Notes: generated by a model not told the origin, from the letters alone. Shown: positions 1 through 7,001, numbered from the stretch's first letter. The stretch: 10,989 bases of DNA from Gammaproteobacteria bacterium (GCA_030613605.1 JAUWLO010000048.1:1-10989), one strand, 5' to 3'. Numbers and translations: made by a program.

Positions 1-390
1 GTCATTTTGCATGTCCGCAAAGCCCATGATGCTGTGTTATCCACGTGGTCACGTATTCCTGTTAACGGTGGCATCTGTCATGCGTTTAATGGCAGCATGG
101 AACAGGCACACCGTTATATAGAGCTTGGTTTCAAACTCGGCTTTGGCGGCATGTTGACATACGAACGCTCACCCAAACTTCATCGTCTGGCACAACAATT
201 ACCCATTGAATCCATTGTGCTGGAAACTGATGCACCCGATATGACCGGAGCTAGCCATCACGGCCAACGTAATAGTCCGGAATACTTACCAGAGTGTCTC
301 GCTGCCCTGGCTCGGCTTCGCGATGAAGATGCGGCAAGCATTGCAGAACAAACCACGGCTAATGCCACCGCTGTGCTGTCGCTTTCCTGA
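1..390 (+). CDS. yjjV: TatD-family metal-dependent hydrolase, YjjV type (C-terminal part, 5' truncated by window)
   Basis: The reading frame is open from base 1 to a TGA at 388–390, giving the last 129 residues of a protein that is normally about 260 residues long. The TatD fold is a TIM barrel carrying a two-metal site and is linked to DNA or nucleotide hydrolysis. Visible landmarks are the ILH strand at the window edge, a metal-binding His in GGICHAFNGS (about residue 27 of the visible part), the GFKLGFGG strand, and the catalytic or metal Asp in LETDAPDM (about residue 77). The LETDAPDM form together with the following HGQRNSPEYL loop fits the YjjV branch better than TatD or YcfH. YjjV has no well-established physiological substrate. 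A TTG at base 7 is internal to the gene and not a start. The family call is secure; the subfamily call is fairly secure. Confidence 0.88.
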   Translation, partial: VILHVRKAHDAVLSTWSRIPVNGGICHAFNGSMEQAHRYIELGFKLGFGGMLTYERSPKLHRLAQQLPIESIVLETDAPDMTGASHHGQRNSPEYLPECLAALARLRDEDAASIAEQTTANATAVLSLS

Positions 391-462
391 TAATATTCTC
401 CTAATACTTTTCTCCTAATTACTATTTGCTTAATAAAAGAAACATAGGATTATCTGCTCAAC

Positions 463-1260
463 ATGTCTGAAGATGACAATTTCCAGCAGCGCTTTGGCGG
501 CATTCAACGCCTCTATGGCAATCAGGCCAGCGAGATACTCCAAAACTTGCACGTGTGCGTTGTTGGTCTGGGAGGAGTTGGTTCGTGGGCGGTGGAAGCA
601 CTGGCTCGAACAGGCATTGGCCGGATCACGATGATTGATTACGACACCGTTTCCATTGGCAATATTAATCGGCAATTGCCCGCCCTTGACGAAACGGTTG
701 GACAAAAGAAATTTGCCGTTTTAGAGCAGCGTGTCAACAGCATTAACCCCAGCTGTATCTGTCACACCATTGATGATTTTCTCACTTCTGAAAATCTCTC
801 CAACTATTTATCTACCGAGCAGGCTTATGATTACGTTATCGATGCCATTGATAGCATCACCTTTAAAGCCGAGATGATTTACTACTGTAAACGCAATAAA
901 ATCCCCATTATCACCACCGGTGGAGCTGGCGGTCTTACTGACCCGACGATGGTTCAGGTAAAGGATTTAAGCCGAACCTTTAATGATCCCCTGGCGGCAA
1001 AAGTTCGCTCGCGTTTGCGATCTGAGCATGGTTTTACCCGTACACCTAAACGTTATTTTGGGATCGAGTGCGTCTTCTCCACCCAGCAACCCGTGTACCC
1101 CAAACCCGATGGCACCGTCAGCCATGAAAAACCGGGTATTCATGGCATCTCTCTGGATTGTTCAATGGGGTATGGGTCTGCTTCTTTTGTGACCGCTACC
1201 TTCGGCAATGTCGCCGTCGCAAGACTGATCACAAAAATACTGAAAAAACGTTTGGCCTAA
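463..1260 (+). CDS. tcdA: tRNA threonylcarbamoyladenosine dehydratase TcdA (CsdL/YgdL)
   Basis: This is a 265-residue E1/ThiF/MoeB-like protein. In the known family the enzyme uses ATP to adenylate the threonylcarbamoyl carboxylate of t6A37 in ANN-decoding tRNAs and cyclizes it to ct6A in the cytoplasm. Visible features are the N-terminal RFGGIQRLYG segment typical of TcdA, the Rossmann nucleotide-binding loop VVGLGGVGSW (residues 33–42), the acidic strand end MIDYDTVSIGNINRQ (residues 57–71) with the ATP-contacting Asp59 and Arg70, and the VIDAIDS segment near 125–131. Length matches the family (about 268). The ATG at 463 is preceded by AGGA at 446–449, a rather long spacing of 13 nt, but the protein N-terminus aligns well with the family there. 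Unlike in E. coli, csdA/csdE are not adjacent. The gap of 96 bp to the next gene shows no clear terminator. Confidence 0.95.
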   Translation: MSEDDNFQQRFGGIQRLYGNQASEILQNLHVCVVGLGGVGSWAVEALARTGIGRITMIDYDTVSIGNINRQLPALDETVGQKKFAVLEQRVNSINPSCICHTIDDFLTSENLSNYLSTEQAYDYVIDAIDSITFKAEMIYYCKRNKIPIITTGGAGGLTDPTMVQVKDLSRTFNDPLAAKVRSRLRSEHGFTRTPKRYFGIECVFSTQQPVYPKPDGTVSHEKPGIHGISLDCSMGYGSASFVTATFGNVAVARLITKILKKRLA

Positions 1261-1356
1261 TGTTAAAAACAAAAGACTGACTACCCCTTTACCTACCCTG
1301 CTTTCATGAAGGACAATCACATTTGATTGAAGACAGGAAGGCATGAGGATTAAAAA

Positions 1357-2199
1357 GTGAAATTGAGCGCAGAAGAATTTGCCAGCTGGGATCACAAATG
1401 CGTGACATTGCTTGGCATGTCTGGCGTTGGCAAAACTCGCATATCCTCTATTCTGGAAAAACATAGCTGGTTTCACTATTCAGGTGATTACCGCATAGGT
1501 GCAGAATATCTTGATGAAGCCATCCTCGACAACATTAAGACTCAGGCTATGCAGGTGCCTTTTTTACGGGACCTGTTGTTATCAGATTCCATCGATATCT
1601 GTAACAAAATCACCGCCAGACATCTTAAGCCCGTCGCCAGCTTTCTGGGAAAACTGGGGGACCCGAGCAGAGGCGGTCTTGAGTTAAAAGAATTTAAAAA
1701 ACGTCAAAACCTGCATCGTGATGCTGAAATTGCCGCCATGAATGATGTGCCTGATTTTATTAACAAGTCTCAATCAACTTATGGCTGCAAACATTTCATC
1801 AATGATGTAGGTGGTAGTGTCTGCGAACTTGATGATCCCCATGTGCTCAAAATTTTATCAGAGCACACATTGATCCTCTACATACAGGCAACTCATGAAA
1901 ATGAGGAAGAGTTGATTCGGCGTGCAGAAAAAAATCCTAAACCACTCTATTACAGAGAGGAATTTCTGGATGAACATCTGGCATTGTATATGAAAGAAAA
2001 GAACCTGCCCTTTGTCGCTCTAATAAATCCTGATGATTTTGTGCGCTGGATATTTCCAAAACTGTTTTATTCCCGCATACCTCGTTATGAAGCTATCGCG
2101 AAGGAATATGGATACACAATATCTACAGATGAACTAAGACAGGTTAAAAATGAAAAAGACTTCATTAATTTAATTATTGAAGCCATTAAGCGTAAATAA
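1357..2199 (+). CDS. P-loop NTPase of unassigned function, shikimate-kinase-like layout
   Basis: This 280-residue protein starts at GTG 1357, supported by GAGGA at 1345–1349 with a 7-nt spacer. A Walker A motif, GMSGVGKT, lies at residues 20–27. I recognise it as a conserved proteobacterial family usually labelled only 'ATPase'. The layout resembles shikimate/gluconate-type small-molecule kinases: P-loop, then GDYRIG (43–48) where shikimate kinase has its substrate-binding Asp, then VGGSV (151–155) where shikimate kinase has GGGSV, then strand LILYIQA (172–178), an RR near 188–189 followed by KPL (195–197) in the lid position, and SRIPRYEAIA (239–248) resembling the RNPLYEEIA helix. About 75 extra residues lie between the P-loop part and the GGS motif. 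No transmembrane segment is seen. It lies 29 bp upstream of metA on the same strand, so co-transcription is likely. The fold is a reasonable inference; the substrate is unknown. Confidence 0.85.
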   Translation: MKLSAEEFASWDHKCVTLLGMSGVGKTRISSILEKHSWFHYSGDYRIGAEYLDEAILDNIKTQAMQVPFLRDLLLSDSIDICNKITARHLKPVASFLGKLGDPSRGGLELKEFKKRQNLHRDAEIAAMNDVPDFINKSQSTYGCKHFINDVGGSVCELDDPHVLKILSEHTLILYIQATHENEEELIRRAEKNPKPLYYREEFLDEHLALYMKEKNLPFVALINPDDFVRWIFPKLFYSRIPRYEAIAKEYGYTISTDELRQVKNEKDFINLIIEAIKRK

Positions 2200-2228
2200 C
2201 GATTCGTAATACTATTTAAAGGAATACC

Positions 2229-3311
2229 ATGCCACTTGTTGCCAATACATCACTGCCAACATTTGATCGCCTTCGCCAGGAAGGTGAAACAGTGCTGGAT
2301 CCAGCTCGTGCCGAGCATCAGGATATTCGTGAAATCCATATAGGACTTCTCAATATGATGCCCGATGCTGCGCTTGAGGCAACGGAAAGACAATTCCTCC
2401 GAGTTATCGGTGAAAGCAATCAGATTGCACAATTTTATGTGCACCTGTTTACCTTGCCCCAATTACCACGGGGCGAGAAAGCCAGCACGCACATAAAAAA
2501 ATATTATGAGTCATTTGAATCCATACAGCAGGAAGGACTCGACGCGCTCATTATAACCGGCGCTAATGTCACCCTGCCCGACCTTGAAAAAGAACCGTTC
2601 TGGGAACCTTTGATCGACGTCATTGACTGGGCGTATGAACACGTACCGTCAACATTATGCTCTTGCCTTGCAACACATGCCGTTTTGCAGTTTCGCCACA
2701 AACAGAAAAGACAGCGCTTGCCCGAAAAATGTTGGGGGGTTTATCGGCATGAGGTCGTTGACCGTCACCATCCATTGACGGGTGACGTCAATACACTTTT
2801 TAAAGTGCCTCACTCGCGATTTAATGAAGTAACACGCGCACAATTTGAGGACGCTGGCCTGCATGTGCTGGTGGAGAGCCCTGAAGCCGGTGTTCATCTT
2901 GCCGTTAGCGAAGATCTTTTCCGCATTGTCTATTTTCAGGGGCATCCTGAATACGACATCAACAGTCTACTCAAGGAATATAAACGAGAGGTCAATCAGT
3001 TTATTGCAGGCAAACGTAACAGCTACCCTCCTTTTCCGGAAAACTACTTTACCATCCAGACACAAGGAATTTTGCACGAATATCAGGAGCAAGTTATAAC
3101 CGCGCTGGCTGGAAAAAATACTGTTCCAGATTTTCCTGAAGCATTGATTGCTGAACGATTACATAACACCTGGCACGATACCGGCGAAGCAATCATTAAT
3201 AACTGGATTGGGCATGTGTACCAAACCACCAACACTGACCGGAAAAAATGTTTCATGGATGGCATAAACCCCGATGATCCGCTTGGAATACGCGCCAAAT
3301 ATAATAAATAA
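2229..3311 (+). CDS. metA: Homoserine O-acyltransferase, divergent MetA family
   Basis: This 360-residue protein belongs to the MetA class (glutamine-amidotransferase-like fold), which acylates homoserine with succinyl- or acetyl-CoA as the first committed step to methionine. It exceeds the usual length of about 300–310 residues. The likely catalytic triad is Cys146 (in STLCSCLATHAVL), His239 and Glu241 (in FQGHPEYD). PHSRF (194–198), Lys167 in PEKCWGVY and Arg253 match substrate-contact positions. Deviations from typical MetA include NMMPDAALEATE where NLMPKKIETE is usual, CLATHA in place of CWGAQA, and GANVT in place of GAPxG/GAPxE. The last position is the one known to separate succinyl-CoA (Gly) from acetyl-CoA (Glu) users; it is Thr115 here, so donor preference cannot be predicted. 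The ATG at 2229 has AAAGGA at 2218–2223. It probably shares a transcript with the kinase-like gene upstream and the cytochrome 21 bp downstream. Confidence 0.88.
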   Translation: MPLVANTSLPTFDRLRQEGETVLDPARAEHQDIREIHIGLLNMMPDAALEATERQFLRVIGESNQIAQFYVHLFTLPQLPRGEKASTHIKKYYESFESIQQEGLDALIITGANVTLPDLEKEPFWEPLIDVIDWAYEHVPSTLCSCLATHAVLQFRHKQKRQRLPEKCWGVYRHEVVDRHHPLTGDVNTLFKVPHSRFNEVTRAQFEDAGLHVLVESPEAGVHLAVSEDLFRIVYFQGHPEYDINSLLKEYKREVNQFIAGKRNSYPPFPENYFTIQTQGILHEYQEQVITALAGKNTVPDFPEALIAERLHNTWHDTGEAIINNWIGHVYQTTNTDRKKCFMDGINPDDPLGIRAKYNK

Positions 3312-3332
3312 TACATAGCGAGCTTTAATAAA

Positions 3333-3989
3333 ATGAAGCGTGGCGAAAAAAAAGCTTTTTTATGGATTGGGATAAGTGTGGCTGTCATTGCCGCCATAAC
3401 CATCACTCTGGAAGTCCAGCACCAGGATTTACAGGTTGTCAGCATACTAAAAGATGCAAAAGACGCCGTCTCCATGCATAAACATGGTGGCTCAATAAAC
3501 ATCCCGGTGGGAATCGAAGCTGATGACCTTCCCGACACAGAAAGTCGTGGTGCAACTATGCTGACACTCTACTGTGCCCAGTGTCATGAATTGCCGCCAC
3601 CATCCATGCATACCGCAGCTGAATGGCAGCAAGTGATAGCTCGCATGAAAGAATTCATGCGACTACGAGGGGGTGGAATGCTGATGCGGACCATCACCCC
3701 ACCTGAAAAAGACTGGGCAATACTGGAAACCTATCTTGCCACCCATGCTCAGGTGCCGCTAGATAAGAAACACACCAGTGACCTGGATACACCCGCCGGC
3801 AAAGCCTTTCAGGAAATCTGTTCGCAATGCCATGGCGCACCGAGCCCCGACACTCACACTGTAAATGAATGGCCCAGAGTGGTGTTACGCATGAAGTCAC
3901 ACATTATCCGTACTGGCAAAACCATGCCGAGCCAGGATGTTTTAATGCAGATTATTGAATATCTGCAAAAACATAGTAAAACTTCTTAA
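3333..3989 (+). CDS. Membrane-anchored diheme c-type cytochrome
   Basis: This 218-residue protein has a basic N-terminus and a single hydrophobic segment (about residues 8–26, FLWIGISVAVIAAITIT) with no obvious cleavage site. It is therefore probably anchored in the inner membrane with the rest in the periplasm. Two heme c attachment motifs are present, CAQCH at 81–85 and CSQCH at 163–167. The two halves align without gaps at an offset of 82 residues: each has CxQCH, then a Pro-rich HT..EW (93–98, 175–180), RMK (104–106, 186–188) and a Met (116, 198) that is the best candidate sixth heme ligand. This indicates an internal duplication of a small class I cytochrome c domain. It likely shuttles electrons in a respiratory or detoxification chain, but no oxidase or reductase partner is encoded here. 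It follows metA by 21 bp; the link may be only transcriptional. Confidence 0.9.
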   Translation: MKRGEKKAFLWIGISVAVIAAITITLEVQHQDLQVVSILKDAKDAVSMHKHGGSINIPVGIEADDLPDTESRGATMLTLYCAQCHELPPPSMHTAAEWQQVIARMKEFMRLRGGGMLMRTITPPEKDWAILETYLATHAQVPLDKKHTSDLDTPAGKAFQEICSQCHGAPSPDTHTVNEWPRVVLRMKSHIIRTGKTMPSQDVLMQIIEYLQKHSKTS

Positions 3990-4028
3990 CGAGCTACAAT
4001 CTCTACCTGCTTCTTTACGTCACCCTAC

Positions 4029-4421
4029 CTACATCATTGATTTCAAGCGTTGCTTGTCATCACTCGAAGGACGATGACTAAAACTCAGCAAGATGTTCGC
4101 AAAGGCTTTTTCATCCGCAGATGCATCCTTACTGGCAACAACTGATTTTAAACCCGCAATATCAGATGAAATAACTTGATGCTCAAGATTAAGCATAGAC
4201 TTAGCTAATGTACGTTCATTCTTGCTGGTGGACTTGTTATTGACAATGGCCCGCAGTGTTTCCTTACCCTGAGGGCTTGGATAATGTTTTAAACGGTGCA
4301 TGATGACAGCCATCTCTTTTATGGCATTCGCACCTTCAGCGGCAACAGAAAAGTTGGCTGCGCCAAATAACAGACTGAGTGAGAGTGTTACCAGGATTGT
4401 AATACGTTGATAAACAAACAT
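4029..4421 (-). CDS. Small exported protein with 35-residue repeats, function unknown
   Basis: I do not recognise this 130-residue protein. It begins with a convincing Sec signal peptide: a short N-region, a hydrophobic core at about residues 8–20 and a likely cut after FSVAA (about residue 28). The mature part of about 100 residues carries a regular repeat with His at 46, 81 and 116, each followed by a Ser-containing turn, a charged stretch and an LKSxV-like helix, then an A..(M/I)L..(L/F) segment. The period is exactly 35 residues, which suggests two-helix solenoid units, similar in size to TPR or Sel1 repeats but without their signature residues. There are no Cys residues, so it binds no c-type heme. 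The start has a strong GGAGGAG ribosome binding site at 4425–4431. It converges on the diheme cytochrome with 39 bp between stops, so a shared periplasmic role is possible but unproven. Confidence 0.8.
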   Translation of the reverse strand: MFVYQRITILVTLSLSLLFGAANFSVAAEGANAIKEMAVIMHRLKHYPSPQGKETLRAIVNNKSTSKNERTLAKSMLNLEHQVISSDIAGLKSVVASKDASADEKAFANILLSFSHRPSSDDKQRLKSMM

Positions 4422-4497
4422 AGACTCCTCCTTGAAGGTCAGGTTTCATCTACTCTAGTTTGAATTGGGTGATTTTTCCAGTACCCGTAACATAAAA

Positions 4498-4528
4498 GGG
4501 CCAGGTCTGAAACAATCAGACCTGGCCC
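4498..4528 (-). terminator. Perfect 13-bp hairpin downstream of adk, probable terminator
   Basis: GGGCCAGGTCTGA (4498–4510) pairs perfectly with 4516–4528 around a 5-nt loop. On the - strand the stem is followed directly by TTTT, so it fits a Rho-independent terminator for adk, although the T run is short. On the + strand the stem is followed by CCTTGAA with no T run. The stem sequence also resembles termini seen around REP-type transposases, so a small mobile repeat is an alternative origin. Confidence 0.65.
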
Positions 4529-4562
4529 CCTTGAAGGATAAACCACTTAAACTTTATGGTTG

Positions 4563-4595
4563 TGCCGTTCCCGCACATCCCTGTGCTCCACGGCA
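4563..4595. repeat. Imperfect hairpin in the adk 3' region
   Basis: TGCCG (4563–4567) pairs with CGGCA (4591–4595), and inside it GCACA (4573–4577) pairs with TGTGC (4582–4586) around TCCC. A third small hairpin, GACCA/TGGTC at 4599–4612, overlaps the adk stop codon. Together with the 4498–4528 stem these make a run of three hairpins, which could protect the adk mRNA 3' end or be a remnant of a REP-like repeat. Confidence 0.4.
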
Positions 4596-4610
4596 TAAGA
4601 CCATCTGTGG

Positions 4611-5252
4611 TCAAAGCTTCTCTGTGATGGCAGCAACAACAGCATCGCTGGACGTTGCATTCACATTCACGATCAAACCTTCTTTTTCGTAAAAACCAAT
4701 AAGAGGTGCAGTTTTCTCATTGTAAGTTTCCAGACGATGAGTGATTGCTTCTTCAGTTTCATCTGCGCGCTGAACAACCGGGCTACCACACTTGTCACAG
4801 ATACCTTCTTCCTTGGTAGGGTTGCTCTTCACATTGTAAATAGCCTGACAATCTGAATTAGAACAGGTACGGCGAGTAGAGAGGCGGTCCAGAATCACGT
4901 CACGGGCAACATCCAGATTTACAGCCATGTCTAGCTCTATACCCAGGTCAGTCAATAAAACCTTAAGTGCTTCTGCCTGAGGAATCGTGCGAGGGAAACC
5001 GTCTAACAGAAAACCTTTTGCGCAATCATCTTCCTGTAGACGATCACCCATAATGCCCATGATCAAGTCGTCAGGAACCAGGTCACCGGCATCCATAAAA
5101 CCCTGTGCTTTTTTACCTAGCTCTGTGCCTGCTGCAACAGCGCCACGAAGAATGTCACCCGTGGAAATTTGCACAGAACCATCTACTTCTGTCAGTAGCT
5201 TGGCAACGGTACCTTTACCTGCGCCTGGTGCGCCCAATAAAATCAGTTTCAT
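4611..5252 (-). CDS. adk: Adenylate kinase (zinc-finger lid type)
   Basis: This 213-residue enzyme interconverts ATP + AMP and 2 ADP in the cytoplasm and sets the adenylate energy charge. The P-loop GAPGAGKGT is at residues 7–15. The AMP-binding helix begins at ISTGDILR (29–36), DGFPRT is at 84–89, and the lid spans roughly 123–160. The lid carries four cysteines, 130, 135, 152 and 155 (CSNSDC and CDKC), arranged to bind structural zinc. This is a feature of many bacterial adenylate kinases, whereas E. coli Adk uses a hydrogen-bond network instead. Length is typical of the long bacterial form. The ATG is preceded by AAAGAGGGA on the - strand. A TATACT box on the - strand at 5292–5297 may drive it, and a stem-loop lies about 80 bp beyond its stop. 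rhlE is upstream on the same strand with an 88-bp gap. Confidence 0.97.
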   Translation of the reverse strand: MKLILLGAPGAGKGTVAKLLTEVDGSVQISTGDILRGAVAAGTELGKKAQGFMDAGDLVPDDLIMGIMGDRLQEDDCAKGFLLDGFPRTIPQAEALKVLLTDLGIELDMAVNLDVARDVILDRLSTRRTCSNSDCQAIYNVKSNPTKEEGICDKCGSPVVQRADETEEAITHRLETYNEKTAPLIGFYEKEGLIVNVNATSSDAVVAAITEKL

Positions 5253-5291
5253 CGAATATCCCTCTTTAACGTTTTATGTTGAATGTCTTCT

Positions 5292-5297
5292 AGTATA
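5292..5297 (-). promoter_or_regulatory. Candidate -10 box for adk
   Basis: On the - strand this reads TATACT, 5 of 6 to the sigma70 -10 consensus, about 40 bp upstream of the adk ATG. No good -35 box is seen at 16–18 bp, so the call rests on the -10 and on the AT-rich setting. Confidence 0.35.
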
Positions 5298-5340
5298 ACT
5301 TCTTTATTCTGAATAATTTTGTGCTAAAAATCACGTTGCT

Positions 5341-6693
5341 TTATGCCGCAGCTCCGCTGGAATGAGATCGACGTGCACCAGGTTTTCCACCTCTGAAATT
5401 ACCGGATTTAGCCTTTCCTGAAGCAGCCTGTTTATTACCGCTTTTACCACGTTTCTTGTAACTTACCTTTGCAGAGGCCTTTTTTCCATAACCGCCACCA
5501 TTACGACCACCGTTCCTGCTTCCTCGGCCTCGACTGGAACCAGGGCGAGGTTCAGGTGATCTGGGTTCCAGACCTTCGATAACATCTCGATCTAGCCTTT
5601 TACCCGTCAGGCGTTCAATACCAGAAAGCTTGCTCCAGTCATCGGGGCCCACAAAAGAAACAGCGGTACCCGTTCTGCCCGCACGTCCGGTACGACCAAT
5701 ACGGTGAACATAATCTTCAGCCACCATGGGCAAATCAAAGTTAAACACATGACTAATGCCATTGATATCCAGGCCACGGGCAGCCACGTCGGTGGCAACC
5801 AGCAAACGGAATTTACCACGGCGCATTTGTTCTACGGTGCGCTTGCGGGCACCCTGCCCCATATCACCGTGCAATGCAGCGGCTTTATGACCCTGTTGAA
5901 CAAGTTGTTTGGATAATTTATCCGCACCACGTTTAGTGGCAGTGAATATAACGGCCTGACTTAGGCTGTCACAACCCACATAGTGTGCGAGTAAACGGTG
6001 CTTATGAGAAAAATCATCCGCCTGATGCAAATGTTGTTTAATCGATGCGTGACGATTTTTATTGGAAGCCAGTTGAATTTTTTGAGGATTGTTTAATAGT
6101 TGCTTGGCAATATTGAGAATCTTGCCTTCCAGTGTTGCGGAGAACAGCAGTGTCTGACGATTGCGAGGAGTTTTTGCAGCAATCTTCCTGATGTCATCAA
6201 TGAAACCCATGTCCAGCATTCGATCGGCTTCATCCAGCACCAGAATTTCAAGTCGAGAAAAATCTATACGACCCTGTTCCATATGATCCATTAACCGACC
6301 TGGTGTGGCGACCAAAATGTCCAATGGTCGTCTTAACATCTTGATTTGGGGCGGATAAGCCATGCCACCGACGATACTTCCCGCAACAATTTGGCTGAAA
6401 CGACTAAACTGACCCACATTGTCATTCACCTGCATGGCAAGTTCGCGGGTAGGTGTTAACACCAACATCCGGGGACCGTTGCCCTTTTGGGATGAAGGCG
6501 TTTGTAATTTTTGTAAGGCTGGCAAAACAAATGCGGCAGTTTTACCGGTACCTGTTTGTGCTGATGCCATTAAATCATGGCCATCCAGTATCACTGGAAT
6601 TGCTTGCTGTTGAATTTCCGTCGCCTCATTGAAGCCACATTTATCAATAGCACGTAATAGATTTTCACTCAGATTGAGCTCTTTAAAAAGCAT
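5341..6693 (-). CDS. rhlE: DEAD-box ATP-dependent RNA helicase, RhlE type
   Basis: This 450-residue RNA helicase has all core motifs: a Q motif near residues 25–32 (TEIQQQAIP), AQTGTGKT (45–52), PTRELA (81–86), TPGR (130–133), DEAD (154–157), SAT (185–187), ARGLD (305–309) and HRIGRTGR (330–337). The GFIDDIRK segment and the core of about 375 residues fit the RhlE group, whose members unwind short RNA duplexes during ribosome assembly and mRNA decay. The tail from about residue 378 is low-complexity, rich in Gly, Arg, Lys and Ser with SRGRGSRNGGRNGGG-like runs, and probably binds RNA non-specifically. The start is supported by GGAG on the - strand (6699–6702). The gene has a long leader with its own promoter (7002–7030). 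RhlE rather than DeaD or SrmB is likely but not certain. Confidence 0.93.
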   Translation of the reverse strand: MLFKELNLSENLLRAIDKCGFNEATEIQQQAIPVILDGHDLMASAQTGTGKTAAFVLPALQKLQTPSSQKGNGPRMLVLTPTRELAMQVNDNVGQFSRFSQIVAGSIVGGMAYPPQIKMLRRPLDILVATPGRLMDHMEQGRIDFSRLEILVLDEADRMLDMGFIDDIRKIAAKTPRNRQTLLFSATLEGKILNIAKQLLNNPQKIQLASNKNRHASIKQHLHQADDFSHKHRLLAHYVGCDSLSQAVIFTATKRGADKLSKQLVQQGHKAAALHGDMGQGARKRTVEQMRRGKFRLLVATDVAARGLDINGISHVFNFDLPMVAEDYVHRIGRTGRAGRTGTAVSFVGPDDWSKLSGIERLTGKRLDRDVIEGLEPRSPEPRPGSSRGRGSRNGGRNGGGYGKKASAKVSYKKRGKSGNKQAASGKAKSGNFRGGKPGARRSHSSGAAA

Positions 6694-7001
6694 AAATACT
6701 CCGCAGACCGCCCATTAATGGCCAGTCAAATAATAAATACAATTAATATTAGTCGTCGAACGTGGTACTGGATTTTTTTCGCAGCAATCGTCAAACATAG
6801 CCAAAATGGCCGCGGACATGCACGATAGGAATCGTTACCTGGTTCTTCGTTGGGTAGTGCAATTGGCTAGAGCCAGATGCAATCCCAAACGCCACTAACC
6901 AGATAACCGAGAATCTCTATTAACCGAGAAACAAAAACGGGGGGAAGGACAGGAACGCTTATCTCCTCACCTTTCTACGCTACACTCGGTGAGGAGCGCG
7001 C
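6694..7001 (-). promoter_or_regulatory. Long 5' leader of the rhlE-type gene
   Basis: About 300 nt lie between the predicted transcription start (near 6995) and the helicase ATG, with no convincing reading frame on either strand. The leader opens with a stem CTCCTCACC/GGTGAGGAG (6963–6971 with 6988–6996, 16-nt loop). It contains a 9-nt direct repeat (TAACCGAGA at 6904–6912 and 6921–6929, + strand reading) and ends with a hairpin close to the ribosome binding site. Long structured leaders are known for cold-shock and helicase genes, where they control stability or translation. I do not recognise a named RNA family. The 480-bp gap 6694–7173 also contains both divergent promoters. Confidence 0.5.
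6706..6727 (-). promoter_or_regulatory. Hairpin adjoining the rhlE ribosome binding site
   Basis: GACCGCCC (6706–6713) can pair with GGCCAGTC (6720–6727) around ATTAAT, with one mismatch and one G-T pair on the - strand. The stem ends 3 nt from the GGAG ribosome binding site at 6699–6702, so it could modulate translation initiation. This is a prediction by inspection only. Confidence 0.35.

Noticed and set aside
396..419. Direct repeat TTCTCCTAAT (396–405 and 410–419) upstream of tcdA
   Set aside because: Two copies of an AT-rich 10-mer 14 bp apart are close to what chance slippage gives; no promoter or operator logic is visible.
3083..3538. 151-codon open frame on the - strand
   Set aside because: It is antisense to the end of metA and the start of the cytochrome gene, both well supported; the translation has no recognisable domain.
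4465..4692. Open frame of 75 codons on the + strand
   Set aside because: It runs across the terminator hairpin and into the antisense of adk; no ribosome binding site and no recognisable protein.
6963..6996. Hairpin considered as an intrinsic terminator
   Set aside because: No T run follows the stem on either strand; it fits better as the 5' end of the helicase leader.
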